DNA of 64,000 nt from Desmonostoc muscorum LEGE 12446 (GCF_015207005.2 NZ_JADEXS020000001.1:6781001-6845000); one strand, 5' to 3'; shown: positions 42,966-52,665, counted from the first letter of the stretch. Notes: a model not told the origin generated them from the letters alone. Numbers and translations: made by a program.

Positions 42966-44864
42966 ATGGCAACTTTCAAGGGTACTAACGCTAATGATGT
43001 CCTCAACGGTACCGCGAGCGCTGACATCATCTATGGCTACGAAGGCGATGACTTCCTCAGTGGTGGAGCAGGTAACGACTTACTAGATGGTGGCACTGGT
43101 AACGATACGTTGAGAGGTGAAGGGGGTAACGATACTTACATCGTTGATAGCATTGGGGATATTGTCAGTGAAGATGATGGCTTTGGTGGCGATGCGGGTG
43201 GTATTGATACAGTTAAGTCTTCTATTACCTACTACACCTTGGGTAGCTATGTCGAAAACCTCATCTTAACCGGGACGGCAGCCATAAATGGCTATGGGAA
43301 TGCACTAAATAATGTGATTACAGGCAATAGTGGCAATAATTACATCTCTGGGAAAGATGGTAATGACACCCTCTATGGTCTTCAGGGAGACGATATTCTC
43401 ATTGGGGAAGCTGGAAACGACAAACTCTATGGTGGTGAGGATAATGACAACCTCTCCGGGGGAGAGGGAGATAATAGCTTATACGGCGAACTAGGTAACG
43501 ATTTATTCAATATTTCTGATTCTTCTGGAAAAAACCTCTTAGATGGTGGCTCTGGGAATGATTCATTTAGTGCTGCCTACACCACTGGCAACAACACCCT
43601 TAAGGGAGGAAGTGGGTATGATTCTTTGGATATTTCTTATTCTTCTGGGAAAAATCTCTTAGACGGTGGTTCTGGAACTGATTCATTTTATGGTGGCAAA
43701 AGCACTGGCAACAACACCTTCAAGGGAGGAACTGGGAATGATTCTTTCTATGCTTTTTATTCTTCTGGGAATAACCTTTTTGACGGTGGCTCTGAGAATG
43801 ATTCATTTAGTGCTGACAACACCACTGGCAATAACACCCTTACAGGAGGAACTGGGGATGATTATTTCGATATTTCTTATTCTTCTGGGAAAAACCTCTT
43901 AGACGGTGGCTCTGGGAATGATTCATTTAATGCTGCCTACACCACTGGCAACAACACCCTCAAGGGAGGAATTGGGAATGATAATTTCAATGTTTATTCT
44001 TCTTTTGGGAATAACCTTTTTGACGGCGGCTCTGAGAACGATTCACTTTCTGCTCAGTACAGCACTGGCAACAACACTCTCAAGGGAGGAATTGGGGGTG
44101 ATCATTTCAATATTTCTTCTTCTTCTGGGAAAAACTTTTTAGACGGCGGCTCTGACAACGATGCATTTTTTGCTAGCTATACCACTGGCAACAATACCCT
44201 CAATGGAGGAAATGACGATGACTCCTTCTATTTGGAAGCCCCATTTGCTGCTCCCTCTTCCTTAGTGACTCAAACTGTAGATGGGGGTACAGATGACGAT
44301 TATTTGTCCGTCGATTACTCCCTTGCTAGTACGGCAATCACCTCGACCTTTAATCCAATCACTAAACAAGGTTTGATTACGGCTGGTAACAATCAGGTTA
44401 GCTATAAGAATGTTGAACGATTATATATTCATGGCACAGTCTATGATGACAATATTGTGGGGGGTAATAACAACGATGAGCTACACGGGGATGATGGCAA
44501 CGATTTCCTAATTGGAGGGAAAGGCAATGATTATTTGTATGGGTCTGGTGGCACTGATACCTTTGGCTTTAATACATACAATCAAGGCGTTGATTATCTT
44601 CAGGACTTCGACGCGAGTGTTGAGCATATTCACGTATCATCTGCTGGTTTTGGCGGTGGGTTAGTAGTAGGTGGACTTTTGGCTAGTCAGTTTACCATCG
44701 GTTCAGGCGCGACAACAAACGCTCAGCGATTTATCTACGACAACACTATAGGTCAACTATTCTTTGACCAAGATGGTAGCGGTGATGTCTTTACTCAAGT
44801 ACAATTCGCGCAATTAATCAGTGGACTCTCACTAACTGAAACCAATTTCGTTATTGTTGCCTAA
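42966..44864 (+). CDS. RTX/hemolysin-type calcium-binding repeat protein
   Basis: 632 residues built of GGxGxDxUx nonapeptides: GYEGDDFLSGGAGNDLLDGG at the start and HGDDGNDFLIGGKGNDYLYG near 505-530. Between them is a special block (about 180-420) of 40-residue units of the form SSGKNLLDGGSGNDSF plus TTGNNTLKGG. The C-terminus (TIGQLFFDQDGSGD, then ETNFVIVA) is the uncleaved type I secretion signal region common in cyanobacterial RTX proteins. No signal peptide, consistent with type I export. It should fold as a beta-roll on Ca2+ outside the cell. No secretion genes adjoin it; its biological role is unknown. Confidence 0.9.
   Translation: MATFKGTNANDVLNGTASADIIYGYEGDDFLSGGAGNDLLDGGTGNDTLRGEGGNDTYIVDSIGDIVSEDDGFGGDAGGIDTVKSSITYYTLGSYVENLILTGTAAINGYGNALNNVITGNSGNNYISGKDGNDTLYGLQGDDILIGEAGNDKLYGGEDNDNLSGGEGDNSLYGELGNDLFNISDSSGKNLLDGGSGNDSFSAAYTTGNNTLKGGSGYDSLDISYSSGKNLLDGGSGTDSFYGGKSTGNNTFKGGTGNDSFYAFYSSGNNLFDGGSENDSFSADNTTGNNTLTGGTGDDYFDISYSSGKNLLDGGSGNDSFNAAYTTGNNTLKGGIGNDNFNVYSSFGNNLFDGGSENDSLSAQYSTGNNTLKGGIGGDHFNISSSSGKNFLDGGSDNDAFFASYTTGNNTLNGGNDDDSFYLEAPFAAPSSLVTQTVDGGTDDDYLSVDYSLASTAITSTFNPITKQGLITAGNNQVSYKNVERLYIHGTVYDDNIVGGNNNDELHGDDGNDFLIGGKGNDYLYGSGGTDTFGFNTYNQGVDYLQDFDASVEHIHVSSAGFGGGLVVGGLLASQFTIGSGATTNAQRFIYDNTIGQLFFDQDGSGDVFTQVQFAQLISGLSLTETNFVIVA
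43501..44220 (+). repeat. 120-bp tandem coding repeat in the RTX-type gene
   Basis: Six imperfect units of 120 bp (40 codons) are in register, each with a TTCTTCTGGGA segment and an ACCACTGGCAACAACAC segment. They expand the protein in whole beta-roll turns. Extra open frames in the other phases here are by-products of the repeat. Confidence 0.85.
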
Positions 44865-45027
44865 TTGTAATACCAAATCTCGGCATTGCAGATTTACAGC
44901 GATCGCATCACATAAACTATCTTCAAAGTGCGATCGCTCCGACACCAGGAAATGCGATCAATTATTGTAGAGACGCGATTTATCGCGTCTGCGGATTTAT
45001 CGCGTCTAAAAAACTTTTGCAACAAAT

Positions 45028-45705
45028 CTATTGTCGTTCAAAGACGAATAAAATTGAGACTGGTTTTTTAGTCTTTGGGTGACAGGGTTCGATTAATTTC
45101 AACAAACGATAATTTTTCAGATGAAACTCACGAATCCATGATTCAATTGTTCTAAAGTACCAGGGAGCAGGATGAAACGACTCTAATCCGATTCCTTGCC
45201 AAGAAGTCTCCCGCCAACCATCAGAGTATGGAAAATCACCGCAAGCCATCAGAGGATGAAGTGTTTGAACGATTATTTTTCCCTTATCCGGTAACAAACT
45301 TTTACCTGCCTGGGCTATCTCGCCAATAGCGCTTTCCCCAAGCAGTGAAAAATTGCAGATGAAGCAGTCAAACTCGTTAATGCTGCCAAATTTCTGCGAC
45401 GGAAGATCCGAGTAGGAAGACACAACAAAGCGGATATCGCCAAGGCACCGCGCTGATTCAACAAGCTCGGCAATGCCATCAACTCCCCAGCCATCAAACC
45501 CGCGACAGAACAGTTCACGGCATAACCAACCTTCCCCACACCCGATGTCTAAAAAAGTTCGCGGTTCAAGTTCAACTACGGCTTCTACAATCGCTGTGTC
45601 TGTGACTAAAGCACGGCTTTCAAGAAGTTGGTCACCAACTACACGCGTCCACGGTTTGGCATTCACTGCCCATGAATCGAGAATTTGTTGTTCGTTTTTG
45701 TCCAT
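45028..45705 (-). CDS. Class I SAM-dependent methyltransferase
   Basis: 225 residues: TFLDIGCGEGWLCRELFCRG as motif I (about 53-72), GVDGIAELVESA as motif II region, FDCFICNFSLLGE, and LLPDKGKIIVQTLHP as the post-motif. Closest in layout to small-molecule methyltransferases; similar in style to the 1087-1857 protein but clearly a different gene. Substrate unknown. Monocistronic. Confidence 0.85.
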   Translation of the reverse strand: MDKNEQQILDSWAVNAKPWTRVVGDQLLESRALVTDTAIVEAVVELEPRTFLDIGCGEGWLCRELFCRGFDGWGVDGIAELVESARCLGDIRFVVSSYSDLPSQKFGSINEFDCFICNFSLLGESAIGEIAQAGKSLLPDKGKIIVQTLHPLMACGDFPYSDGWRETSWQGIGLESFHPAPWYFRTIESWIREFHLKNYRLLKLIEPCHPKTKKPVSILFVFERQ

Positions 45706-45754
45706 AGTTCATAGCATTTTGGATTTTAGATTTTAGATTTTGGATTGGGAATAA

Positions 45755-45866
45755 TATAGCAAAAGCCTTGGTGGTTAGGACATTAACAGATGATAAAATC
45801 TAGACACAAAAAGATTTTTCACCCAGTCCCCAGTCCCCAGTCCCCAGTCCCCAGTCCCTTGCTATA
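45755..45866. mobile_element. MITE-like element with TATAGCAA ends (copy 1)
   Basis: 112 bp starting TATAGCAAAAGCCTTGG and ending TTGCTATA. The interior (GTTAGGACATTAACAGATGA, then CCCCAGT repeats) matches 56507-56611 in reverse orientation at high identity. Non-coding. Confidence 0.65.
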
Positions 45867-45948
45867 TTGGTGAATGTAGGTTTAGTGAATCCATGTGTCG
45901 CAATCATTTTTCAAATTCATATGAATTGATACAATAAAAACCTACAAG

Positions 45949-48111
45949 TTAATTTAATTCACCAAATTTAGGACTCCACCAGCCTTTTTGTGTAGAAAAA
46001 TAAGCCACTTCCTGATGTTTCTTGTCCTGACGTGATTGGGGGTTAGAACACCGTAACATTGTTTTGTTTTGTCCTTCCTTAATGTAGCTATATTCTTCTA
46101 ATGGTTTTTTACATACTGGGCAAGAGTATGAAGTTAGCTTAGCTTGAGGTTTTGGAATACTTTCATCCTTGGGTACTTTGTTTCGAGGTTGTTCCCAAGT
46201 TTTATTAAAGTCACTCCAAAAAAGGACGATGTTTTCACAACCGCTAACACATTTGAGAAAGTATTTCTTTTTGACTTTGCTGCTGGGAATTTTAGCGAGA
46301 AAATTTTTGCATTCAGGGCAGCGAGTTTTGGAAGTTTCATATTTGCGTTCTCGCCCTGGTGAAGCTTTGTTTCCAGATGTAGGACTCACGGCTACAGTTT
46401 TGGCTTTGGCTAAAGCTGGGGCAAAGTATTCTTGATTCCAAGTGCTTAAATATTGTTGCCAGCCTTGTTTGCCAACTGCGATCGCATCTAGAGCATCCTC
46501 CATCTTAGCTGTAAACTCTGCCTCTAGTAAATCCGGTAAGGCTTTCTGTAAGAATGCGTCAACTTCTAACCCCAAAGCCGTTGGTTGCAAATGATCCTTT
46601 GTCAACTGCACATAATCCCGCTTCTTCAAGGTGGCGACGGTGGGAGCGTAGGTACTGGGGCGACCGATACCTTTGCGTTCCATTAGTTGCACTAGTTTCG
46701 GTTCACTGTATCGAGGCGGGGGTTGTGTCTGTTTCTTCTCATGCTGTGCATTTTTTAAGGTGAGTATCTGTCCTTGTTGCAACTGCGGTATAACTGTATC
46801 TTTACTGAGATTATTCCAGTACCGGGCATAACCGTAAAACTCAACTACCTGTCCATGACAAAGCCATAGCAGATTTCCAGATTGAGTGATTACTTGAGTT
46901 TTCCGGAGTTGGGCTGCACGACATTGAGAAGCGATCGCCCGTTTCCAAATCATCACATACAGGTTAAAATCATCACCTGGCAGCTCTTCTCGTAACTGGG
47001 CTGAAGGACGAAAGACATCTGTTGGGCGGATAGCTTCATGTGCTTCCTGAGCCAATTTAGCACTGCGATGTTTGGCTAAGGACTGGGGTACATTCTGCGG
47101 GTCATTTTGCTCTAACCACTGACGCGCACTAGCACAAAATTCGGGACTTAACATCACCGAATCTGTTCGCATATATGTAATTAACCCAGCCTCATAAAGC
47201 TTTTGGGCAACTTGCATGGTTTTGTCTGGAGAAAACCTCAGCTTGGAACCGGCTGCTTGTTGGAGGGTGGAGGTGGTGAATGGAGGAGGTGGTTGACGCT
47301 GAACTATTTTCCCTTCAACCTTTATCACCTGATGAGGATGGCGACGTGCTTCTTCAACTAACCTATTTGCTTCTGCTTCAGATAGAACACGCTTGCTTTC
47401 TGGTACCTGCGTAGTATTTACTGCGGCATCATCATCAGTTTCAGTTTTTTGTTCTGGTGTTTCTGAGTCAGAATTCGCCGTTCCTTTGTAGAAAGCCCGA
47501 AATCCTTCGGCGTAATCTACCCAAACACTCCAGTAGTCTTGGGGTACAAATATTTGAATTTCTTTTTCGCGCTGACAAATCAAGTGTAATGTGGCGCTTT
47601 GAACTCGACCGACACTTTTTGCTCCATTGTTTAGTGCCCAAACCAGGGGACTTCCCTTGTAGCCGACTAGTTTATCGAGACAATCGCGGCATTGTCCCGC
47701 ACCTACCAAGTTTAAATCTAGTTTTCTGGGTTTGGCGATCGCTTCTCGAACTGCTGATGCTGTAATTTCTGTATAAATTACTCGTTTTGGTTCTTTTAAT
47801 CCCAGTACTTCTTTGATATGCCAAGCGATTGTTTCTCCCTCTCGGTCTGGGTCGGTTGCAATGACAACTTCATCAACCTGTTTGACTGCGGCTTTTAATT
47901 GCTGAATGGTTTCCTTGGCTCGTTGGTCGCGGGGAATATAATTGCATTTGATCCGACTGCCATCCATGCTAAAGCCCAACGAGTCTTCACCTTCATCACT
48001 GAGTTCGCGGATATGGCCACAGCTAGCACGAACAATCCATTCTGAACCCAGGATTTGACTGAGTTTTTTGACTTTTCCGGGAGATTCTACCACAAGGAGG
48101 CGTTTGGGCAT
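45949..48111 (-). CDS. topA: DNA topoisomerase I (type IA)
   Basis: 720 residues from ATG 48111, where the family consensus MPKRLLVVESPGKVKK begins; the frame opens 15 codons earlier but that leader is unrelated. TOPRIM domain with ATDPDREGETIAWH, nucleophile Tyr313 in LITYMRTDS, and RPSTYAPTVATLKKR. Two C-terminal zinc-ribbon modules: CPECKNFL...CVSGCE and CPVCKKPL...CSNP. It relaxes negative supercoils by single-strand passage. Slightly shorter than the main cyanobacterial TopA, and the usual GRVQTPTL reads GRVQSATL, so it may be a second, paralogous enzyme. Confidence 0.9.
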   Translation of the reverse strand: MPKRLLVVESPGKVKKLSQILGSEWIVRASCGHIRELSDEGEDSLGFSMDGSRIKCNYIPRDQRAKETIQQLKAAVKQVDEVVIATDPDREGETIAWHIKEVLGLKEPKRVIYTEITASAVREAIAKPRKLDLNLVGAGQCRDCLDKLVGYKGSPLVWALNNGAKSVGRVQSATLHLICQREKEIQIFVPQDYWSVWVDYAEGFRAFYKGTANSDSETPEQKTETDDDAAVNTTQVPESKRVLSEAEANRLVEEARRHPHQVIKVEGKIVQRQPPPPFTTSTLQQAAGSKLRFSPDKTMQVAQKLYEAGLITYMRTDSVMLSPEFCASARQWLEQNDPQNVPQSLAKHRSAKLAQEAHEAIRPTDVFRPSAQLREELPGDDFNLYVMIWKRAIASQCRAAQLRKTQVITQSGNLLWLCHGQVVEFYGYARYWNNLSKDTVIPQLQQGQILTLKNAQHEKKQTQPPPRYSEPKLVQLMERKGIGRPSTYAPTVATLKKRDYVQLTKDHLQPTALGLEVDAFLQKALPDLLEAEFTAKMEDALDAIAVGKQGWQQYLSTWNQEYFAPALAKAKTVAVSPTSGNKASPGRERKYETSKTRCPECKNFLAKIPSSKVKKKYFLKCVSGCENIVLFWSDFNKTWEQPRNKVPKDESIPKPQAKLTSYSCPVCKKPLEEYSYIKEGQNKTMLRCSNPQSRQDKKHQEVAYFSTQKGWWSPKFGELN

Positions 48112-48236
48112 AGCACCTGCGCTGAATAGTGCTTTATATTGGACTGGCGATCGCACTAAGCAATTACCTATCTTAGTATAAAGGTACTATAATACTTAGC
48201 TCTTTTAAGAATTTTTACACTCAACTTGGCAGTCAA

Positions 48237-48386
48237 TATAATTCGTAATTGATAATTCGTAATTCGTAGTTACAATCAGTGGAGGCTTGAACCCACCACT
48301 GAATTGTTGCACCACCAAATCAAAGATTTGCTGGGGGCTTGTACCCATTTAATTACGAATTACGAATTACGAATTACGAATTAGTA
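48237..48386. repeat. Inverted blocks of AATTACG heptamers
   Basis: TAATTCG-type units at 48237-48272 face AATTACG-type units at 48353-48386, enclosing about 80 bp that includes CCACCACTGAATTG. This is a heptamer-repeat island common in Nostocales intergenic DNA. The larger gap 48112-48514 holds nothing else recognised. Confidence 0.65.
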
Positions 48387-48514
48387 ATTATTTGGTCAAT
48401 CTTTTACCTATGAATAGGCTTTTTTATAATACCAATTTGAAAAATAATTGCGATAAATAGATTCACCAAGGCTACTCGCAAGGCAAAATTTAAATATTTG
48501 AGTATCTACCATCA

Positions 48515-48892
48515 TCAATCAGCAGCAGCATAATCAGGCAATGCTATCAGTTCCGAACTCACAGCATTGAGATAGTTTTGATCGTCCAAAATTTGTGGTT
48601 GTAATTTCTTTGCATTTATGGCAGCTATGACCAAATCTTTTGCAATAATATTACTACTTAGAGTTTTAAATACTAGCGTTCCTCCGCTGGGAATACCATG
48701 TTGCAAAAGACCGCCTTGGTAAGCATAAGCAACTAGATCGAAAGGTTCAATGTGACTAATACTACTCAAGTTGCCGGGTAAGATTATTGCTTGATTAGTA
48801 TTAGTTGCAACTGTTTGCGCGGCACTAATTGCAGGCATCAGAGTAATTGAAGCAACAAGCAGTAAAGAATCTAGCAAAATAGAGAATTTCAT
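48515..48892 (-). CDS. Small secreted protein of unknown function
   Basis: 125 residues with a signal peptide (MKFSILLDSLLLVASITLMP, cleavage near AISAAQ). The mature part includes IEPFDLVAYAYQGGLLQHGI and SGGTLVFKTLSSNIIAKDLV, a composition typical of small periplasmic cyanobacterial proteins. No Cys pair and no enzyme motif. Ends YAAAD. Isolated gene with intergenic repeat DNA on both sides. Confidence 0.65.
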   Translation of the reverse strand: MKFSILLDSLLLVASITLMPAISAAQTVATNTNQAIILPGNLSSISHIEPFDLVAYAYQGGLLQHGIPSGGTLVFKTLSSNIIAKDLVIAAINAKKLQPQILDDQNYLNAVSSELIALPDYAAAD

Positions 48893-49518
48893 AGGGTAAT
48901 CCTGAATTGAAGTAAAGAGTTATTAGTTTTAGTAAGTTTTAGTAGTTTAAAAATAGAAAGGGGAGAATTAGGGGAGAAACAAAAATCAACAGTGGCGATG
49001 CCTGGGTTTGTCTACGCCTACGCACTTCATAAAAAATGTATCAATGCCTCAGTCTACGAAAAAGCGCGTTTTTGCGGCCAACATAGCTGCAATTTATGTT
49101 TGGCAGCTTATATTTAACTCGTTATGGCGATAACATAGCTCTGGCGAATCTTCTTCCGAATTCCCAGTACCTAATTTGTAAATATGAGCGATCTAAAAAC
49201 CTCAATTCATCAACCTGGACTAGTTCTCACGCCTGGTTCAGAAGGCTGCTGGGATAATGCATCGTGGTGTGAATTAACTATGCATAGGTTGTTTCAGGCT
49301 TTTCTTAATTATCGTGCGATGCCTACGGCGGTAAACTACGTAAATAGGCCATGCTGTGCCCTTACGAAAGATGCGGTTTTGAGACTTATTCATATTTGGT
49401 ATTTATTGTCAATGCGTAAGTCCTAGTTAACTATGGATTTAGTTAATACACTTTGAGATGATGAAGATTAGATACACTTGAAAATGTGATTTTCAACGCT
49501 ATTACGGAGTATTTTCAA
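48893..49518. other. Intergenic region with a possible gene remnant
   Basis: 626 bp. An 80-codon open frame at 49184-49426 starts MSDLKTSIHQPGLVLTPGSE and then loses coherence. The first ~25 residues look protein-like and may be the 5' remnant of a longer gene, but this cannot be shown by eye. A GATGCCTGGG...CTACGCCTACGCA repeat lies at about 48998-49025. Confidence 0.3.
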
Positions 49519-50379
49519 ATGCAATATAAAACAGTACAGCAACATTCTATCCTTGGCAAAGAAGTGCTACAAGGTTGTAATCTCATGCAACTGACAACCG
49601 AACAAGTACGTGAATTGAAAACCGCGCTTTGGGAGCATGGCGTGATTGTCGTTAGAAACCAACATCTAACTGCATCAGAATTGAAGGAATTTGCTAACCA
49701 AACTTTTGGTCAATTCAGCTTGAATTATCCACCCAAACCTCTAGACCCAAATATCGATGCAAATTTACAAAGTTCACATGTCGCTATTTTAGGAAATCCT
49801 CAAAAAAATAGCCAAGAAATTTTCGGCAAGTTTGCTTGGCAATGGCATCATGACAAAGATTTGCTTCCCATAACAGAAGGTATGGATATGAATGCTTTGT
49901 ATGTAGTAATGCTTTATGGAGTCGAAATACCGCCAGAAGGAATCGATGGTCAACCCCACACAACAGAATTTCTCAGTATGATTGAAGCCTATAATAATCT
50001 CGATCCTGAGCATCAGCAACAGTTAGAACAAATGTCTATGTACCATTTGCCACCAAGAAAATATCCGCCAGGAGAGGATGTGCCAATGAAAATGCATCCC
50101 ATTGTTTCCACCCATAAAGTATCTGGAAAGAAAGGATTATATCTTGGCTCAGATACATCAATTGTTGTTGGTATGGAGGATAAATTGGATTTAGCAAAAC
50201 AGTTTTGGCAGGAAACATTTGAAACTGTTCTGGAACGCACACCAGTTTATGCTCATGTTTGGCAGCCAGGCGATCTTGTTTTTTGGGATAATTCACAAGT
50301 CATGCACACAGGTGTTCCCTACGATGCCAGCAAGTATAGGCGCGTTGCCTTGCGTGTAGGAGTGGTAGACAAGACCTAA
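49519..50379 (+). CDS. TauD/TfdA-family Fe(II)/2-oxoglutarate dioxygenase
   Basis: 286 residues from ATG 49519 (GGAG nine nt upstream); a start 11 codons earlier is possible but less well placed. Facial triad: His and Asp in WHHDKDLLP near 109-112, and distal His in SQVMHTGVPYD near 263; the 2OG-binding Arg is in YRRVALRVG. It couples 2OG decarboxylation to hydroxylation of an unknown small substrate, possibly a sulfonate, phenoxy acid or amino acid. No transporter is adjacent to indicate the substrate. Confidence 0.9.
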   Translation: MQYKTVQQHSILGKEVLQGCNLMQLTTEQVRELKTALWEHGVIVVRNQHLTASELKEFANQTFGQFSLNYPPKPLDPNIDANLQSSHVAILGNPQKNSQEIFGKFAWQWHHDKDLLPITEGMDMNALYVVMLYGVEIPPEGIDGQPHTTEFLSMIEAYNNLDPEHQQQLEQMSMYHLPPRKYPPGEDVPMKMHPIVSTHKVSGKKGLYLGSDTSIVVGMEDKLDLAKQFWQETFETVLERTPVYAHVWQPGDLVFWDNSQVMHTGVPYDASKYRRVALRVGVVDKT

Positions 50380-50479
50380 GATTTCCGTTTAAAAATAACT
50401 TCTGTTTAGCGTTGTTCCAGATGATCATAAAATTAATTAAATGCTTGTATAGCATCAATTACTTTTGACAAATGGCAAC

Positions 50480-50671
50480 ATGATTAAACTCGACCAGTTT
50501 TTAAAGTTGGTGGGTATAGCCCCAAGTGGAGGCCAAGCCAAACTGATGATTATTGATGGTAACGTTAAAGTCAATGGCACAATTGAAACCCGGCGAGGAC
50601 GGCAATTAGGATTAAGCGACGAAGTAACAGTAGCAGGGCAAACTTTTAAGGTTGGCGATGTCATCGAATAA
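50480..50671 (+). CDS. Small S4 RNA-binding domain protein (YbcJ-like)
   Basis: 63 residues from ATG 50480; a TTG five codons earlier is rejected. The whole protein is one S4 fold: IKLDQFLKLVGIAPSGGQAK, LMIIDGNVKVNG and TRRGRQLGLSDEV. The YbcJ/YaaA group binds structured RNA, perhaps during ribosome assembly; no catalytic part. A strong terminator follows 15 nt downstream. Confidence 0.85.
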   Translation: MIKLDQFLKLVGIAPSGGQAKLMIIDGNVKVNGTIETRRGRQLGLSDEVTVAGQTFKVGDVIE

Positions 50672-50685
50672 TTGACGATTGTTAC

Positions 50686-50719
50686 AAAAAACCCGGTCAT
50701 TCTCATGACTGGGTTTTTA
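50686..50719. terminator. Rho-independent terminator, usable both ways
   Basis: Stem AAAACCCGGTCAT/ATGACTGGGTTTT with TCTC loop and A/T runs on both flanks. It lies between the convergent S4 gene and hsp20. Confidence 0.85.
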
Positions 50720-50766
50720 GCTATTTCAATCAATCAAAGGAGGTAGAGTAATTTGCTCACAACCAA

Positions 50767-51219
50767 TTAAGCAGTGGGTTGTTCCAAATTAACTTTGACA
50801 ACTTTGTTCCTTTCTTTATCGGCTTTAGGCAGTGTTAGGTTCAAAATACCGTCTTTGTATTCGGCAGTCACTTTGGTATTTTGAACCCTAGCAGATAAAG
50901 GAATTATCCGTTGAAATTGACCATAGTAAAATTCGCTCTTAATAGTACCTTTTTGTTCAGTTTTAGTTTCAGATTTACGTTCACCGCTAATGTGAACAGC
51001 ATCTTCAGTAACTTGAATATCTAGGTCTTTAGCTGACATTCCTGGCAGTTCTAGTTTGAGATGAATAGCATCATCAGTTTCTTGTAGTTCAGCAGCGGGA
51101 ACTCTAACTAAGTTTCTTTCAACTGAGCCAGATGGTGTTATAGTTTCTTCAAACAAGTTGTTAATTTGACGTTGTAGAGTGTCAATTTCTCTCCAGGGAT
51201 TCCAACGAACTACTGTCAT
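50767..51219 (-). CDS. Small heat-shock protein, Hsp20/alpha-crystallin family
   Basis: 150 residues. The N-terminus RWNPWREIDTLQRQINNLFE is typical of bacterial class A sHSPs. The alpha-crystallin domain (about 45-140) contains LKLELPGMSAKDLDIQVTED and ends DGILNLTLPKAD, the conserved A-x-x-x-n-G-V-L-like signature in modified form. It holds unfolding proteins and protects membranes and photosystems in heat or light stress. No CIRCE element was seen upstream. Confidence 0.93.
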   Translation of the reverse strand: MTVVRWNPWREIDTLQRQINNLFEETITPSGSVERNLVRVPAAELQETDDAIHLKLELPGMSAKDLDIQVTEDAVHISGERKSETKTEQKGTIKSEFYYGQFQRIIPLSARVQNTKVTAEYKDGILNLTLPKADKERNKVVKVNLEQPTA

Positions 51220-51411
51220 AACTCTTCCTCAGATTAATTAGCTATGTGTTTATTTTTTTTGGCACTTGGCTTTGTGCTTACTTTTGATATTATGCCTAGT
51301 TTCAAATGCTGTAAATTCGGTTATTCTCACCTAAGAAATGAGGATTACCGCACCAACTTAGGCACTAAAAAAGATTACGGTTTGCTCTACTGGTTAGGTT
51401 CGGTAAACCGG

Positions 51412-51491
51412 AAAAAAATAAATTATCCCAAATTATTTGTACATTTGTAGGGGCGCATAGCTATGCGCCCCTACGACGGGATATTTTTTTA
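51412..51491. repeat. MITE-scaffold fragment carrying a perfect 28-nt palindrome
   Basis: AAAAATAAATTATCCCAAAT matches the scaffold at 35043-35065, but the centre is GTAGGGGCGCATAG plus its exact complement (51447-51474) instead of the GTAGCACAG palindrome there. The end (GGGATATTTTTTTAA) again matches. Confidence 0.6.
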
Positions 51492-51718
51492 AGGCGATCG
51501 CTCTTTGAGTGCGGCACAGTTCATCGTGTATAATTGGCGATGCCAACGGCGAGCTTCGCTTACGCACCATCACTCATACCGAAACACAAAAGCTTAAGCT
51601 GAGTCCAGCTTTGAGCATGGCTCTTGAGGGGGCTACCTCATGGCATTCTTAAAGAAAAGGCTTAGCGAATAAATTATTTACTGTTCTATCAAATTAATCT
51701 TGTTAAGTTACTCAGCAG

Positions 51719-52501
51719 GTGCAGTTTTCACCTGATATTGTGACGCCCAACAGGAGTATAGAAACGTTGCTGAGGCTTTCTTCAGAATCTCCTCTATTTA
51801 TTGTATTAATCATTATTAGTTTTTTAGTAGTAACTTTGTCAACTTGGTTATCATCTCAACCATTTACTTTCAGACCCTTTGGGTTGAATGATATTATACA
51901 AACACTGACATTGCCATTGTTTATTTCTTTGTTGGTAGAGCGTTCTTTAGAAGTTTTTATAACTACTTGGCGAAGTGCATTTATCGAGAGTTTAGATATT
52001 GAAATTCAGCGGCAAAAAGTTCTGATTGATGAAAAATTAAAGTTAGCAAAAGAGCAAAATCAACAAAGTAACATTGCTAAATTGAAATCTAATCAAGCCA
52101 GTATTTTACCGCCTGAAGGAATGAGTTTAGAACAACAAATTATCCAAAATTTTATCCAAAGCCAAGAAGAAGTATTATTAGTAGTCAAACCAGAACTCGA
52201 TGATTTAAATGCAAAAGAACGCCAAAGAGCAGCTTATAAGGCTGATACGCGAACAATTGCTCTATGGACATCGCTTTTATTGGGTCTTTTAATCAGCGCA
52301 ATTGGTATTCGTTCAATTGAACCATTGGTAATTATCGATTTAAATAATCAAATTCAAGTAGTTATTTTCCGTTCTTTAGATGCTTTATTAACAGGAGGTT
52401 TAATTGCAGGAGGTAGCGAAGGAATTCATAAAATCATACAAGTTTTTATCAACTTTATGGAAGCGACATCTCAACAAATCAAAGACAAGGGGTCGCCGTA
52501 G
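51719..52501 (+). CDS. Membrane protein of unknown function
   Basis: 260 residues from a GTG start with little Shine-Dalgarno support. Two N-terminal hydrophobic stretches (LFIVLIIISFLVVTLSTWL; LTLPLFISLLVERSLEVFI), a central charged coiled-coil (KVLIDEKLKLAKEQNQQSN), then two helices (ALWTSLLLGLLISAIGI; SLDALLTGGLIAGGSEGI). The C-terminal GGSEGIHKIIQ segment resembles a motif seen in several bacterial membrane proteins of unknown role. No function assigned. Preceded by 230 bp with short repeats. Confidence 0.7.
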   Translation: MQFSPDIVTPNRSIETLLRLSSESPLFIVLIIISFLVVTLSTWLSSQPFTFRPFGLNDIIQTLTLPLFISLLVERSLEVFITTWRSAFIESLDIEIQRQKVLIDEKLKLAKEQNQQSNIAKLKSNQASILPPEGMSLEQQIIQNFIQSQEEVLLVVKPELDDLNAKERQRAAYKADTRTIALWTSLLLGLLISAIGIRSIEPLVIIDLNNQIQVVIFRSLDALLTGGLIAGGSEGIHKIIQVFINFMEATSQQIKDKGSP

Positions 52502-52665
52502 AAGCGACTGGGGTTAGGTTTGTGCAACAGCAGTTTTTGAGATGCTGGCGATCGCCAACCATTAAGCTTGTAATCAAAAATACAAATATCTGTGGATTAT
52601 CCTGAGCCAATATATAGTTCCAATCAGGCAAACTAACTCTATAATCCTCTGATAGGAGTCAGTTT

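Noticed and set aside
47457..47765. 102-residue plus-strand ORF inside topA
   Set aside because: Antisense to conserved TopA motifs; shadow frame.
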